DNA of 8,952 nt from SZUA-229 sp041589455 (GTDB taxonomy: Bacteria > Pseudomonadota > Gammaproteobacteria > SZUA-229), in assembly GCA_041589455.1 (NCBI GenBank), contig JBFHVQ010000095.1, forward strand, positions 1-8,952, given 5' to 3'. Below the pieces are notes generated by a model. It ran no database searches and was not told the origin of the DNA. It saw only the letters and a program-made list of their open reading frames with translations. Positions 1-6,084 of this stretch are shown here, one piece after another. A program made the position numbers and the translations under genes. Position 1 is the stretch's first letter, and each line of letters opens with the position of its first letter.

Positions 1-44
1 AAAGATAATAAAAAATAAACTAAAAAACAATATATTTATAAAAA

Positions 45-458
45 ATGAAAAACAAAAAAATAGAAACGGAAGTTGTGGCAATATCAAATCATATTGATGA
101 TGATTTTTTTGTGCTTATCTGGTCTCTGGATTGCCCGCCCTGCCTTGAAGAAATGCCGACCATTAGCACAATTCATCAACAAAACCCCGAACTAAAAATC
201 ATTATGATTTCAGCTGATGACGCATCCAGACACAACGAAGTCCAGCAGGTAATTGCAAATTATAAACTCTCAAATCTACAACACTGGGTATTTGAAGACA
301 GCGAGAATATGGCGATACGTTACAGCATAGACCGAAGCTGGTACGGTGAACTACCCAGAAGTTATTTATTCCAGAAAGGCCAGCGCATTCAGTCGTATTC
401 TGGGCAGCTAGAAATGCCACATTTTAAAGACTGGTTAAGCCAGATTAACACCAAATAA
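45..458 (+). CDS. TlpA/thioredoxin-like thiol-disulfide protein (137 aa)
   Basis: Probable thiol-disulfide oxidoreductase of the TlpA/redoxin branch of the thioredoxin fold. Residues 22-33 form the typical beta strand followed by the active site (LIWSLDCPPC, cysteines 30 and 33). Residues 103-108 (LPRSYL) match the cis-proline loop before the next strand, with Pro104 the likely cis-Pro, and QKGQRIQSYSG fits the following beta hairpin. At 137 aa it is shorter than most TlpA proteins: the N-terminal segment, signal peptide or membrane anchor is absent, so as read it would be cytoplasmic. Stops at 6-8, 9-11 and 21-23 close the frame upstream, so ATG 45 is the earliest ATG. No Shine-Dalgarno is visible in the very AT-rich leader, leaving the start uncertain; a GTG at 75 is an alternative. 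Substrate and partner are unknown. The fold is fairly certain, the function is not. Confidence 0.8.
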   Translation: MKNKKIETEVVAISNHIDDDFFVLIWSLDCPPCLEEMPTISTIHQQNPELKIIMISADDASRHNEVQQVIANYKLSNLQHWVFEDSENMAIRYSIDRSWYGELPRSYLFQKGQRIQSYSGQLEMPHFKDWLSQINTK

Positions 459-649
459 GTTCCCAACATATAGCTGGATTACTCGCCGGATAAGCATTGA
501 ACTATCAATCAGTTTCAATCACTTAAAGCCCCTTCTCCTGAATTAACACTTTAACAACTCAAACATCAATCATTAACATTATGCATTTTGCTACATAACA
601 TTTTCACACTTTCAAGATACAAATAGACGTTTTTTACACTATCCTTAGT

Positions 650-658
650 TGGTATACA
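650..658 (+). promoter_or_regulatory. Possible extended -10 promoter for the HAMP-receiver gene
   Basis: TGG followed by TATACA (653-658) resembles an extended -10 element. The best upstream hexamer, TTTTTA at 631-636, is a weak -35 with 16-bp spacing. Transcription would begin near 665, giving a leader of about 50 nt before the GTG at 715. This is sequence resemblance only. Confidence 0.3.
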
Positions 659-700
659 CTGCTTACTCATTAATGCCATATCTTATCTGGCACATCTCCC

Positions 701-704
701 GGAG
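701..704 (+). promoter_or_regulatory. Ribosome binding site deciding the GTG 715 start
   Basis: GGAG lies 10 nt upstream of an in-frame GTG at 715. The earlier in-frame starts, TTG 649 and ATG 673, have no comparable purine-rich element. TTG 649 also abuts the possible -10 box. Confidence 0.55.
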
Positions 705-714
705 ATATTTACAG

Positions 715-1920
715 GTGACGAAATCTAACCATTCACCCTCAGGACACTTCCACCATCTATGGCATGAGTCCAGCCTCAAGTCGCGCGTACTGATACCTGT
801 TTTGCTTGTCTTAACCTTATTATGTAGTGGAATTGGCTTTAGCTTTTATCACTCTGAAAAAACCAATCTTGAACAGGAGCTGAATACCAGAGGGAGCATG
901 CTGGTTGCAACCTTGTCTGCCTATGCCACAACACCATTATTAGAAAACCGACTGCAGGCACTTGAGTCTCGTGCACAGTCTTATATTCAAGACATGAAAA
1001 TGTTTCATCATGTGTCTTTTTATGACAGTAAAAACCACCCTATCATCACACTAAACAGTGACTCACTACGCGAAAAAATCACGCCTGACTCGCTCCGATA
1101 TTTTAAACATAATATTTTCGACGCCGATAACTCTAATACCATAGGTCAGGTCAGGCTAAGCTTGTCTACTGAACAAATAGAAGACCATCTAGCTATCAGG
1201 ACATTTCAGATAATCTCTATCTCAATTGCCATAATCATCATCTGCACAACATTACTATCCTGGCTGCTAGACGTGGCGGTTATCAAACCCATCGATAAAC
1301 TTGGCAATAAAGTCGAACTCATATCTCATGAGCATTTAGGCCAAACGATTAGTTCTGGTTCCAGCGATGAAATTGGTCATCTTTTCAAAACCATTAATGC
1401 TCTACGTGTAAGATTCAAACGAAAACAACAAGATTTTATCGCCACACTGCTTCACAGAAAATCTAAAAGCAAGAGTGACATTGAAACCAGCCAGTCAAAA
1501 ATACTGGTGGTTGACGATGACGTGGTTATTCAGGCACATGCGGATAAACTTCTGAAAAAATATAACATGCACCCGTTTTTTGCCGATAATGGAAAAAAAG
1601 CCATCGAGATTCTTGAAACTACGAAATTTGATCTCTTATTACTAGACTTAATGATGCCAGAAAGTAATGGTTTTGATGTACTGGAGCATTTGCGCTCAAC
1701 AGCAGATCACACATCAATGCCCGTTATTGTTGTTTCTTCGATAACAGACAAGCACTCCATTGTGCGCGCATTACATATGGGAGCAATCGATTACGTTATT
1801 AAGCCTTTTAACAACCAGGAACTGATTGCACGCATTCAGACACACCTTAAGTCATCACTTAAAGAGCGCGAGATAGAAGAGATTATCAAGCAGAGACTTG
1901 AAAGCCTTGAGTCTCAGTAA
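715..1920 (+). CDS. Membrane sensor with HAMP and receiver domains, no kinase (401 aa)
   Basis: Two-transmembrane signalling protein. From the GTG 715 start: TM1 about residues 24-45; extracytoplasmic region about 46-163; TM2 about 164-185; HAMP about 186-238 (IKPID at its start, SSDEIGHL in its second helix); linker; receiver domain about 262-378; and a charged C-terminal helix to 401. The receiver looks functional: acidic pocket DDD 267-269, phosphoacceptor Asp311 (LLLDLMMP), Ser341 and Lys363 (VIKPF). The first membrane segment and the following NLEQEL...RGSMLVATLSAYATTPLLENR region resemble the N-terminus of BarA-type sensor kinases. There is no HisKA, HATPase, Hpt, DNA-binding, GGDEF or cyclase domain, and the frame ends at TAA 1918-1920. 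It must therefore receive phosphate from another kinase, or be the remnant of a hybrid kinase. The domain calls are strong; the BarA relationship is an inference by eye. An alternative start at TTG 649 would add 22 residues. Confidence 0.87.
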   Translation: MTKSNHSPSGHFHHLWHESSLKSRVLIPVLLVLTLLCSGIGFSFYHSEKTNLEQELNTRGSMLVATLSAYATTPLLENRLQALESRAQSYIQDMKMFHHVSFYDSKNHPIITLNSDSLREKITPDSLRYFKHNIFDADNSNTIGQVRLSLSTEQIEDHLAIRTFQIISISIAIIIICTTLLSWLLDVAVIKPIDKLGNKVELISHEHLGQTISSGSSDEIGHLFKTINALRVRFKRKQQDFIATLLHRKSKSKSDIETSQSKILVVDDDVVIQAHADKLLKKYNMHPFFADNGKKAIEILETTKFDLLLLDLMMPESNGFDVLEHLRSTADHTSMPVIVVSSITDKHSIVRALHMGAIDYVIKPFNNQELIARIQTHLKSSLKEREIEEIIKQRLESLESQ

Positions 1921-1948
1921 CGGACAAGGATCTCATAGATTTAATTAA

Positions 1949-2326
1949 CTAGTCATCTTTCTCAAGCATGTCTTTCAGATTAGAAAACGGATTATGAGTT
2001 GCTTCTTCATGTTTACCATCAAGTAATTCGATGCCATGATTTGCTAGTTCTTCAGTATAACGCTGATGCTCATTATCGTGACAATACAGGCAAAGCAATT
2101 CCCAGTTACTGCCATCTTCTGGATTATAATCATGGTCATGATTTTTATGATGAACCGTTAGCTCCCTAAGATTGCTACGATTAAACTCTCGCCCACAACG
2201 TCCACAAATCCAGGGATACAGCTTAAGCGCCTGTTCGCGATAGCCATGGCCTCTTTTTTCACTGTCCTGCCTGGCTTTTAGAACAACCTGATCCAGTTTT
2301 TCATGATCAATCGTTTTTTTAGACAT
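1949..2326 (-). CDS. yajD: YajD family HNH nuclease-like protein (125 aa)
   Basis: Small HNH-domain protein closely resembling E. coli YajD, whose cellular role is not well defined. The segment about residues 28-90 is the conserved core. YPWICGRCGREF carries Cys41 and Cys44, and ELLCLYCHDNEH carries Cys79 and Cys82; together these make a probable structural zinc site. LRELTVHHKNHDHDYNPEDG contains the HH of the HNH motif at 59-60, with Asn74 and His83/His87 completing a beta-beta-alpha-metal fold. The tail HNPFSNLKDML also matches the E. coli protein. The N-terminus is longer than E. coli YajD by about a dozen residues and is charged. The start is supported by GTGAGAG a few bases upstream. 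The gene converges on the HAMP-receiver gene, with a 28-bp gap and no clear terminator. Family assignment is strong; nuclease activity is inferred from the motif. Confidence 0.93.
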   Translation of the reverse strand: MSKKTIDHEKLDQVVLKARQDSEKRGHGYREQALKLYPWICGRCGREFNRSNLRELTVHHKNHDHDYNPEDGSNWELLCLYCHDNEHQRYTEELANHGIELLDGKHEEATHNPFSNLKDMLEKDD

Positions 2327-2387
2327 AATCTCTCACTCTATGGGCAGGCTATATCCCTTTAGCATTTTCCTAAATCTATTTTTAAAT

Positions 2388-2408
2388 TGTTGTACCTATT
2401 CTACAACA
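2388..2408. repeat. Inverted repeat (7-bp arms, 7-bp spacer) upstream of yajD
   Basis: TGTTGTA (2388-2394) and TACAACA (2402-2408) are perfect reverse complements separated by seven bases. The dyad lies about 60-80 bp upstream of the yajD start. It overlaps a weak candidate promoter on the minus strand (TTGTAG, 17 bp, AAAAAT). It could be an operator or an RNA hairpin; the regulator is unknown. Confidence 0.45.
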
Positions 2409-2512
2409 CATCAATATTTAGAATCGACTTCAAATCACTATTGAAAAACTAAATTTATAGTTTATTTCTTAGAACAATTATCATTTATATATTAATCTAC
2501 ATTGCATTAAAA

Positions 2513-2542
2513 AAGCCCCAACCTTTAAAAGGTATGGGGCTT
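2513..2542 (-). terminator. Rho-independent terminator after cysG
   Basis: AAGCCCCA (2513-2520) pairs with TGGGGCTT (2535-2542). The inner ACCTTT/AAAGGT arms extend the stem, with one unpaired A at 2534. On the minus strand the hairpin is followed by a run of T, as expected for an intrinsic terminator 33 nt past the cysG stop. On the plus strand it is followed by TATTTTT, so it may work in both directions. Confidence 0.88.
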
Positions 2543-2574
2543 ATTTTTCATTCCATTATGCAACAAATTATATT

Positions 2575-3999
2575 TTATAGTTGCCCGGCTTTAACCGCAC
2601 CACCCTGTGGATCTTCAGGATTAAACCAGTCCAGTTTTTCCTTAAGCGAAACCACTTCACCGACAATAATCAGCGTAGGCGGTTTAAACTCATGGTTCTT
2701 CACGGTTTCTTCCAGTGTATCCAGTGTGGCAATGATGGTCTTCTGCTCTGGTGTCGTACCTTTCTGCACCAGCGCAACCGGAGTAGATGGCGGCATACCA
2801 TGGGCCATCATTTCTTTACATAATGTTGGCGCTCCATGTAAACCCATATAGAAAACTACGGTTTGATTTGGCTGTGCCAATGCCGGCCAGTTCAAGTCAA
2901 CTGTGCCATCTTTCAGATGCCCCGTCACAAACACACAGGCCTGTGAGTAATCACGATGGGTCAATGGAATACCCGCATAAGAGGCACAACCCGCCGCCGC
3001 GGTAATACCCGGAACTACCTGGAAGGGCACATTATTCTGCGCCAATAACTCGATTTCTTCACCACCACGACCGAAGATAAAGGGATCACCACCTTTCAGG
3101 CGTAACACACGTTTACCTTCTTTTGCCAGGCGTACCAACAGTTCATTGATATTTTCCTGCTGCATTGTGTGTTTATCGCGCTCTTTACCCACATAAATCA
3201 GTTCAGCATCACGACGCACCAGCTCACGAATCGCTGGAGAAACCAGTCGGTCATAAACCATCACATCACAGGCCTGCATTAAGCGCAGTGCACGGAAGGT
3301 AAGAAGATCTGGGTCACCAGGACCCGCACCAACCAGGTATACCTCTCCCTGAAAATCAGGATTCGGGTTAGCCGCATCAATGGCTTTCTGTAGCTCTGCT
3401 TCAGCCTCAGCTTCATGACCACTAAACACACGGTCTGCGATGGTGCTATCCAGTACGTTTTCCCAGAAGCGCTTACGATCTGTGTTATTGCTAAATTTCT
3501 CTTTAACCTTCTCACGGAAACTTGAAACTAGCGCACCCAGTCTGCCATAAGAAGCAGGAATACAGCCTTCCAGCTTGGTACGAATCATCCGTGCCAGCAC
3601 AGGTGAAGCACCTCCCGTAGATATCGCAATCTGTACCGGCGAGCGATCAATGATTGATGGCGTGATAAAGGATCCAGCTGATGGTTTATCCACCACATTC
3701 ACCGCAATGCCGCGCTCATTCGCCAGCTCTGATACTCGCTGGTTAACGCCGGTATTGTCTGTTGCCGCAAAGATCAGCACGGGCTGCTTGATATCTGCAT
3801 CCTCGAACTCACGCGCCACATGGGTAATTTTGCCTTCAGCCAGCCAGTCAGCCAGCTCATGCTGTAATTCGGGTGATACCACCGTCACATCTGCCTGCGC
3901 CTTAAGCAACAGTGAGACTTTACGGGCTGCAACATCGCCGCCGCCAACCACCAGGCAGGGCTTTTGTTTGAGATCTAGGAATATGGGTAGAAAATCCAC
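2575..3999 (-). CDS. cysG: Siroheme synthase CysG (trifunctional, 474 aa)
   Basis: Makes siroheme from uroporphyrinogen III in three steps: SAM-dependent methylation at C2 and C7 to precorrin-2, NAD-dependent oxidation to sirohydrochlorin, and iron insertion. Siroheme serves sulfite and nitrite reductases. The N-terminal half (about 1-210) is the dehydrogenase/ferrochelatase: Rossmann loop VVGGGDVAARK at 17-27, Asp104 in NVVD at the position of the known catalytic Asp, then PSIIDRSP and ISTGGASPVLAR. The C-terminal half (about 218-455) is the methyltransferase: YLVGAGPGDPDLLT, YDRLVS with a probable catalytic Asp250, RLKGGDPFIFGRGGEE, VVPGITAAAGCASYAGIPLTH and FYMGL. It is about 17 residues longer than E. 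coli CysG, mainly at the C-terminal end. The GTG start at 3999 fits the conserved family N-terminus and has GAGG seven bases upstream. Residue 128 is Thr where the Salmonella enzyme has a phosphorylatable Ser. Confidence 0.97.
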   Translation of the reverse strand: MDFLPIFLDLKQKPCLVVGGGDVAARKVSLLLKAQADVTVVSPELQHELADWLAEGKITHVAREFEDADIKQPVLIFAATDNTGVNQRVSELANERGIAVNVVDKPSAGSFITPSIIDRSPVQIAISTGGASPVLARMIRTKLEGCIPASYGRLGALVSSFREKVKEKFSNNTDRKRFWENVLDSTIADRVFSGHEAEAEAELQKAIDAANPNPDFQGEVYLVGAGPGDPDLLTFRALRLMQACDVMVYDRLVSPAIRELVRRDAELIYVGKERDKHTMQQENINELLVRLAKEGKRVLRLKGGDPFIFGRGGEEIELLAQNNVPFQVVPGITAAAGCASYAGIPLTHRDYSQACVFVTGHLKDGTVDLNWPALAQPNQTVVFYMGLHGAPTLCKEMMAHGMPPSTPVALVQKGTTPEQKTIIATLDTLEETVKNHEFKPPTLIIVGEVVSLKEKLDWFNPEDPQGGAVKAGQL

Positions 4000-4007
4000 T
4001 TGGAATC

Positions 4008-4020
4008 CTCAGGTTCTGAG
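4008..4020 (-). promoter_or_regulatory. Short dyad covering the cysG ribosome binding site
   Basis: On the minus strand CTCAG-AAC-CTGAG forms a 5-bp stem with a 3-nt loop. Its 3' arm overlaps the GAGG ribosome binding site of cysG. It could weakly occlude initiation, but such short dyads are common. Confidence 0.3.
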
Positions 4021-4057
4021 TTAACCGAAAGTTGCGTTAACCAATTTAAAAGTTAAC
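4020..4057. repeat. Three GTTAAC hexamers at 16-bp intervals before cysG
   Basis: The palindrome GTTAAC occurs at 4020-4025, 4036-4041 and 4052-4057, so start-to-start spacing is exactly 16 bp twice. The first copy is about 20 bp upstream of the cysG start codon. A possible minus-strand -10 box (TATACT, 4060-4065) lies next to the farthest copy, so the repeats would cover the start site and leader. Possible repeated operator sites; regulator unknown. Confidence 0.45.
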
Positions 4058-4059
4058 GG

Positions 4060-4065
4060 AGTATA
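4060..4065 (-). promoter_or_regulatory. Possible -10 element for cysG
   Basis: TATACT on the minus strand matches the sigma-70 -10 consensus at five of six positions. No good -35 hexamer is found at 15-18 bp, so it would need an activator or is spurious. If used, transcription starts near 4053, in the GTTAAC repeats. Confidence 0.25.
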
Positions 4066-4093
4066 GTAGTGATCTTTGACTGGCGGGTCTATA

Positions 4094-4120
4094 TCCCATT
4101 AGCTAGGGCTAATATTGGGA
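4094..4120 (-). other. Imperfect hairpin between grxC and cysG
   Basis: TCCCA-TTAGC (4094-4103) pairs with GCTAA (4108-4112) and, after a TAT bulge, TGGGA (4116-4120). This gives two 5-bp stems around a 4-nt loop. It sits 17 nt past the grxC stop. No T run follows on the minus strand, so it is not a standard intrinsic terminator; it could reduce readthrough, protect the 3' end, or be an operator. Confidence 0.35.
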
Positions 4121-4137
4121 ATTCGCGCAAATTCAGG

Positions 4138-4395
4138 CTATTTCGCCAGCATAGGCTTAAGTTTACCCGCCATATCCAGCTCTGCTAAATCGTCGAAGCC
4201 ACCGACATGATAATCATCAATAAAGATCTGTGGCACAGTATTACGTCGAGTTTCCTTCTCCATCACCTTCCAGAGCTTTTTATCACCCGCAACATCAATA
4301 GTTTCAATGTTTTTCACACCCAGCTTCTTTAACAAGCGCTCGGCACGTTGGCAATAAGGGCAGGATTTAGTACAGTACATACGAACTTTAGCCAT
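4138..4395 (-). CDS. grxC: Glutaredoxin 3 (GrxC, 85 aa)
   Basis: Small dithiol glutaredoxin of the cytoplasm that reduces protein disulfides and mixed disulfides using glutathione. The active site is CPYC at residues 12-15, TVPQIFID at 53-60 gives the cis-proline (Pro55), and VGGFDDL at 64-70 is the glutathione-binding turn. At 85 aa the length is normal for the GrxC class. An extra cysteine sits at residue 8, four before the active site. The ATG start has GAGGA five bases upstream. It lies 38 bp downstream of fliP on the same strand with no evident terminator between them, so it may be cotranscribed with the flagellar genes. The gap to cysG is 138 bp and carries its own structures. Confidence 0.95.
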   Translation of the reverse strand: MAKVRMYCTKSCPYCQRAERLLKKLGVKNIETIDVAGDKKLWKVMEKETRRNTVPQIFIDDYHVGGFDDLAELDMAGKLKPMLAK

Positions 4396-4433
4396 GGATT
4401 CCTCTACTGAAACCGGTAAAAAGCGGGATTCTA

Positions 4434-5204
4434 TCAGGTAACGACAAAGCTTGCAGCCAATGTACCCACCACCAGATTCCAGCCATCGACCAGCACAAAC
4501 AGCATCAGTTTAAAAGGTAGCGAGATGATCAGCGGTGACAGCATCATCATACCCATGGCCATCAGTACACTGGCCACTACCAGATCAATAATAAGAAAAG
4601 GAATAAACAGCATAAAGCCGATCTGAAAGGCGGTTTTCAGTTCAGAGGTGAGAAATGACGGCATCAGCACTGACATTGGTACCATTTCAGGTGATACATA
4701 GCTTTCATCCCCAGCGAGATCTGCGAAAAGCTGTAAATCGGTTTCCCGAGTCTGTTCAATCATAAACTGATGAAATGGCTTTTTCAGGCGTTCTAATGCC
4801 TCATCGCCACTAATCTGCTCCGCAATATAAGGCTGATATGCATTTTCATAGGCCTGACTAAAGACCGGCGCCATAATAAACAGGCTTAAGAATAGCGACA
4901 GCCCTATCAGTATCTGATTGGAAGGCGTCTGCGCCGTACCTAATGCCTGACGTAAAATCGACAGCACAATAATAATTCGGGTAAATGAGGTCATAGTGAG
5001 TAACAGTGCAGGCAATAACGACAGCACCGTCATAAACATCAGAACCTGAAGCGATAAGGAATACTGCTTGCCACCTGTGGCATTGTCTTCAATAACCAGT
5101 GCTGGCAATGTCGGTTCAGCAGCAGCTACACCAGCTACTAACCAGAGTAGCATCATAACTACAAAAGCACCTATCGTTTTATGCATTAACTCAAGTGCCT
5201 TCAT
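4434..5204 (-). CDS. fliP: Flagellar export gate protein FliP (256 aa)
   Basis: Inner-membrane core subunit of the flagellar type III export gate, which normally assembles as a pentamer with FliQ and FliR. Residues 8-29 look like a cleavable signal peptide, as known for FliP, with a probable cut after VAAA. The family signature runs from FTRIIIVLSILRQALGT (74-90) into QTPSNQILIGLSLFL. A soluble loop follows, then the C-terminal membrane segments with MGMMM at 217-221, the methionine-rich gasket region, and FKLMLFVLVDGWNLVVG near the end. Length is normal. The start overlaps the end of fliO by 14 bp, suggesting translational coupling; Met7 is an alternative start directly before the signal peptide. 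It is the last flagellar gene here: fliQ does not follow. Confidence 0.97.
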   Translation of the reverse strand: MKALELMHKTIGAFVVMMLLWLVAGVAAAEPTLPALVIEDNATGGKQYSLSLQVLMFMTVLSLLPALLLTMTSFTRIIIVLSILRQALGTAQTPSNQILIGLSLFLSLFIMAPVFSQAYENAYQPYIAEQISGDEALERLKKPFHQFMIEQTRETDLQLFADLAGDESYVSPEMVPMSVLMPSFLTSELKTAFQIGFMLFIPFLIIDLVVASVLMAMGMMMLSPLIISLPFKLMLFVLVDGWNLVVGTLAASFVVT

Positions 5205-5619
5205 GAGCTTTCTCTATTTGTTGAAGCGTGGATTCAAAAGAGCCCATACCCTTTGTTGCTTTGCCATCCAGCACATGCAATGTCTGAATATGCCCTGGTG
5301 TAACACCAACCAGTAACCGGATATTCTCAACTTCAATCAAAACAGCTTTTTCACGAGTGCCTAATGACAGGCCACCCAGTACTTTCATATCAACCAGATT
5401 CTGATTTGGTAAACGACCATATTTTTTTAGCACCCACGCAAGCCCTAGTATCAGGGCCACGACTACGACCAGGCCCATCAGCATATTAAGTACATTTATT
5501 AATGAAAATGCATTCAGCGAAGAGCCTGCAATAGCCGTTGATTCAGCAGCCATAACAGACGTTGACTGCATCACTGTGTTAATTAAAGCTATCGGAATAA
5601 TGTGATTTTTATTGATCAT
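5191..5619 (-). CDS. fliO: Flagellar biosynthesis protein FliO (142 aa)
   Basis: Small bitopic membrane protein that helps FliP assemble during export-gate formation. One strong membrane segment lies at about residues 44-65 (MLMGLVVVVALILGLAWVL), followed by KK and a cytoplasmic domain containing LGGLSLGTREKAVLIEV and the LLVGVTPGHI stretch typical of FliO. The N-terminus (MINKNHIIPIALINTVMQ...) may be a weak signal sequence ending near MAAES. No Shine-Dalgarno is visible before ATG 5619, so the start is less secure; Met17 and Met23 are alternatives. It is separated from fliN by 52 bp and overlaps fliP by 14 bp. FliO is poorly conserved, so gene order supports the call as much as sequence does. 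Confidence 0.92.
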   Translation of the reverse strand: MINKNHIIPIALINTVMQSTSVMAAESTAIAGSSLNAFSLINVLNMLMGLVVVVALILGLAWVLKKYGRLPNQNLVDMKVLGGLSLGTREKAVLIEVENIRLLVGVTPGHIQTLHVLDGKATKGMGSFESTLQQIEKAHEGT

Positions 5620-5671
5620 ATATGAATAGCAACTTAAATCCGTCTACAACTTGTATCACTTTAATATCTGC

Positions 5672-6067
5672 TTATCGAAGCTTTTTAACACGTTCTGCGG
5701 GACTGATAATATCCGTCAGACGAATACCAAATTTCTCATTAACCACCACGACTTCGCCACGTGCAATCAAGGTACCGTTAACCAGTACATCCATCGGTTC
5801 ACCTGCAAGGCGCTCCAGTTCCACAACAGAGCCCTGATTAAGTTGCAACAAGTTACGTATACTAATTCTAGTGCGGCCTATTTCCATCGATAAATTAACC
5901 GGAATATCCAGCACCACATCCAGATTAATGTCTGCCCCTGGATGGCTATCATCAGTTAATTCATCAAAACTGGCGGTGTCAGCCTGAGCACTTTCTTCTT
6001 CAGCCTGCTCATTCAGTGCATCGGCCCATGCATCGTCTACAGACTCATTATTTTCTTCATCACTCAT
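5672..6067 (-). CDS. fliN: Flagellar motor switch protein FliN (131 aa)
   Basis: C-ring component at the cytoplasmic base of the motor that works with FliM and FliG in torque generation and switching, and supports export by binding FliH. The N-terminal 45 residues are acidic and low in complexity. The SpoA domain spans about 54-126: LDIPVNLSMEIGRTRISIR, LLQLNQGSVVELERLAGEP, VLVNGTLIARGEVVVV and FGIRLTDIISP. Length is normal. ATG 6067 is preceded by GAGAG at a reasonable distance, and the gene begins 17 bp after fliM, consistent with one transcript. Confidence 0.97.
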   Translation of the reverse strand: MSDEENNESVDDAWADALNEQAEEESAQADTASFDELTDDSHPGADINLDVVLDIPVNLSMEIGRTRISIRNLLQLNQGSVVELERLAGEPMDVLVNGTLIARGEVVVVNEKFGIRLTDIISPAERVKKLR

Positions 6068-6084
6068 GACTTTACTCTCAAAGC

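Larger units (their letters stand above)
459..714. other. Intergenic region, no gene seen
   Basis: This AT-rich gap lies between the thioredoxin-like gene and the HAMP-receiver gene. I found no convincing coding frame, tRNA or terminator hairpin. Its right part holds a possible extended -10 promoter and the ribosome binding site for the downstream gene, listed separately. Confidence 0.5.

Noticed and set aside
1921..1948. Terminator between the convergent HAMP-receiver gene and yajD
   Set aside because: The 28-bp gap contains no inverted repeat with a T run.
2474..2490. Fur-box-like sequence (ATTATCA with flanks) upstream of yajD
   Set aside because: Only one half-site is good; the other half matches poorly, and the DNA is AT-rich enough for chance matches.
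2534..4024. Several plus-strand open frames opposite cysG (for example 2534-2851 and 3575-4024)
   Set aside because: They lie antisense to a strongly conserved cysG, show no recognisable domains, and are low-complexity by-products of its codon use.
4411..4427. Possible terminator between fliP and grxC (CCG ... CGG around an A run)
   Set aside because: The stem is only 3 bp and there is no hairpin followed by a T run, so it does not support termination.
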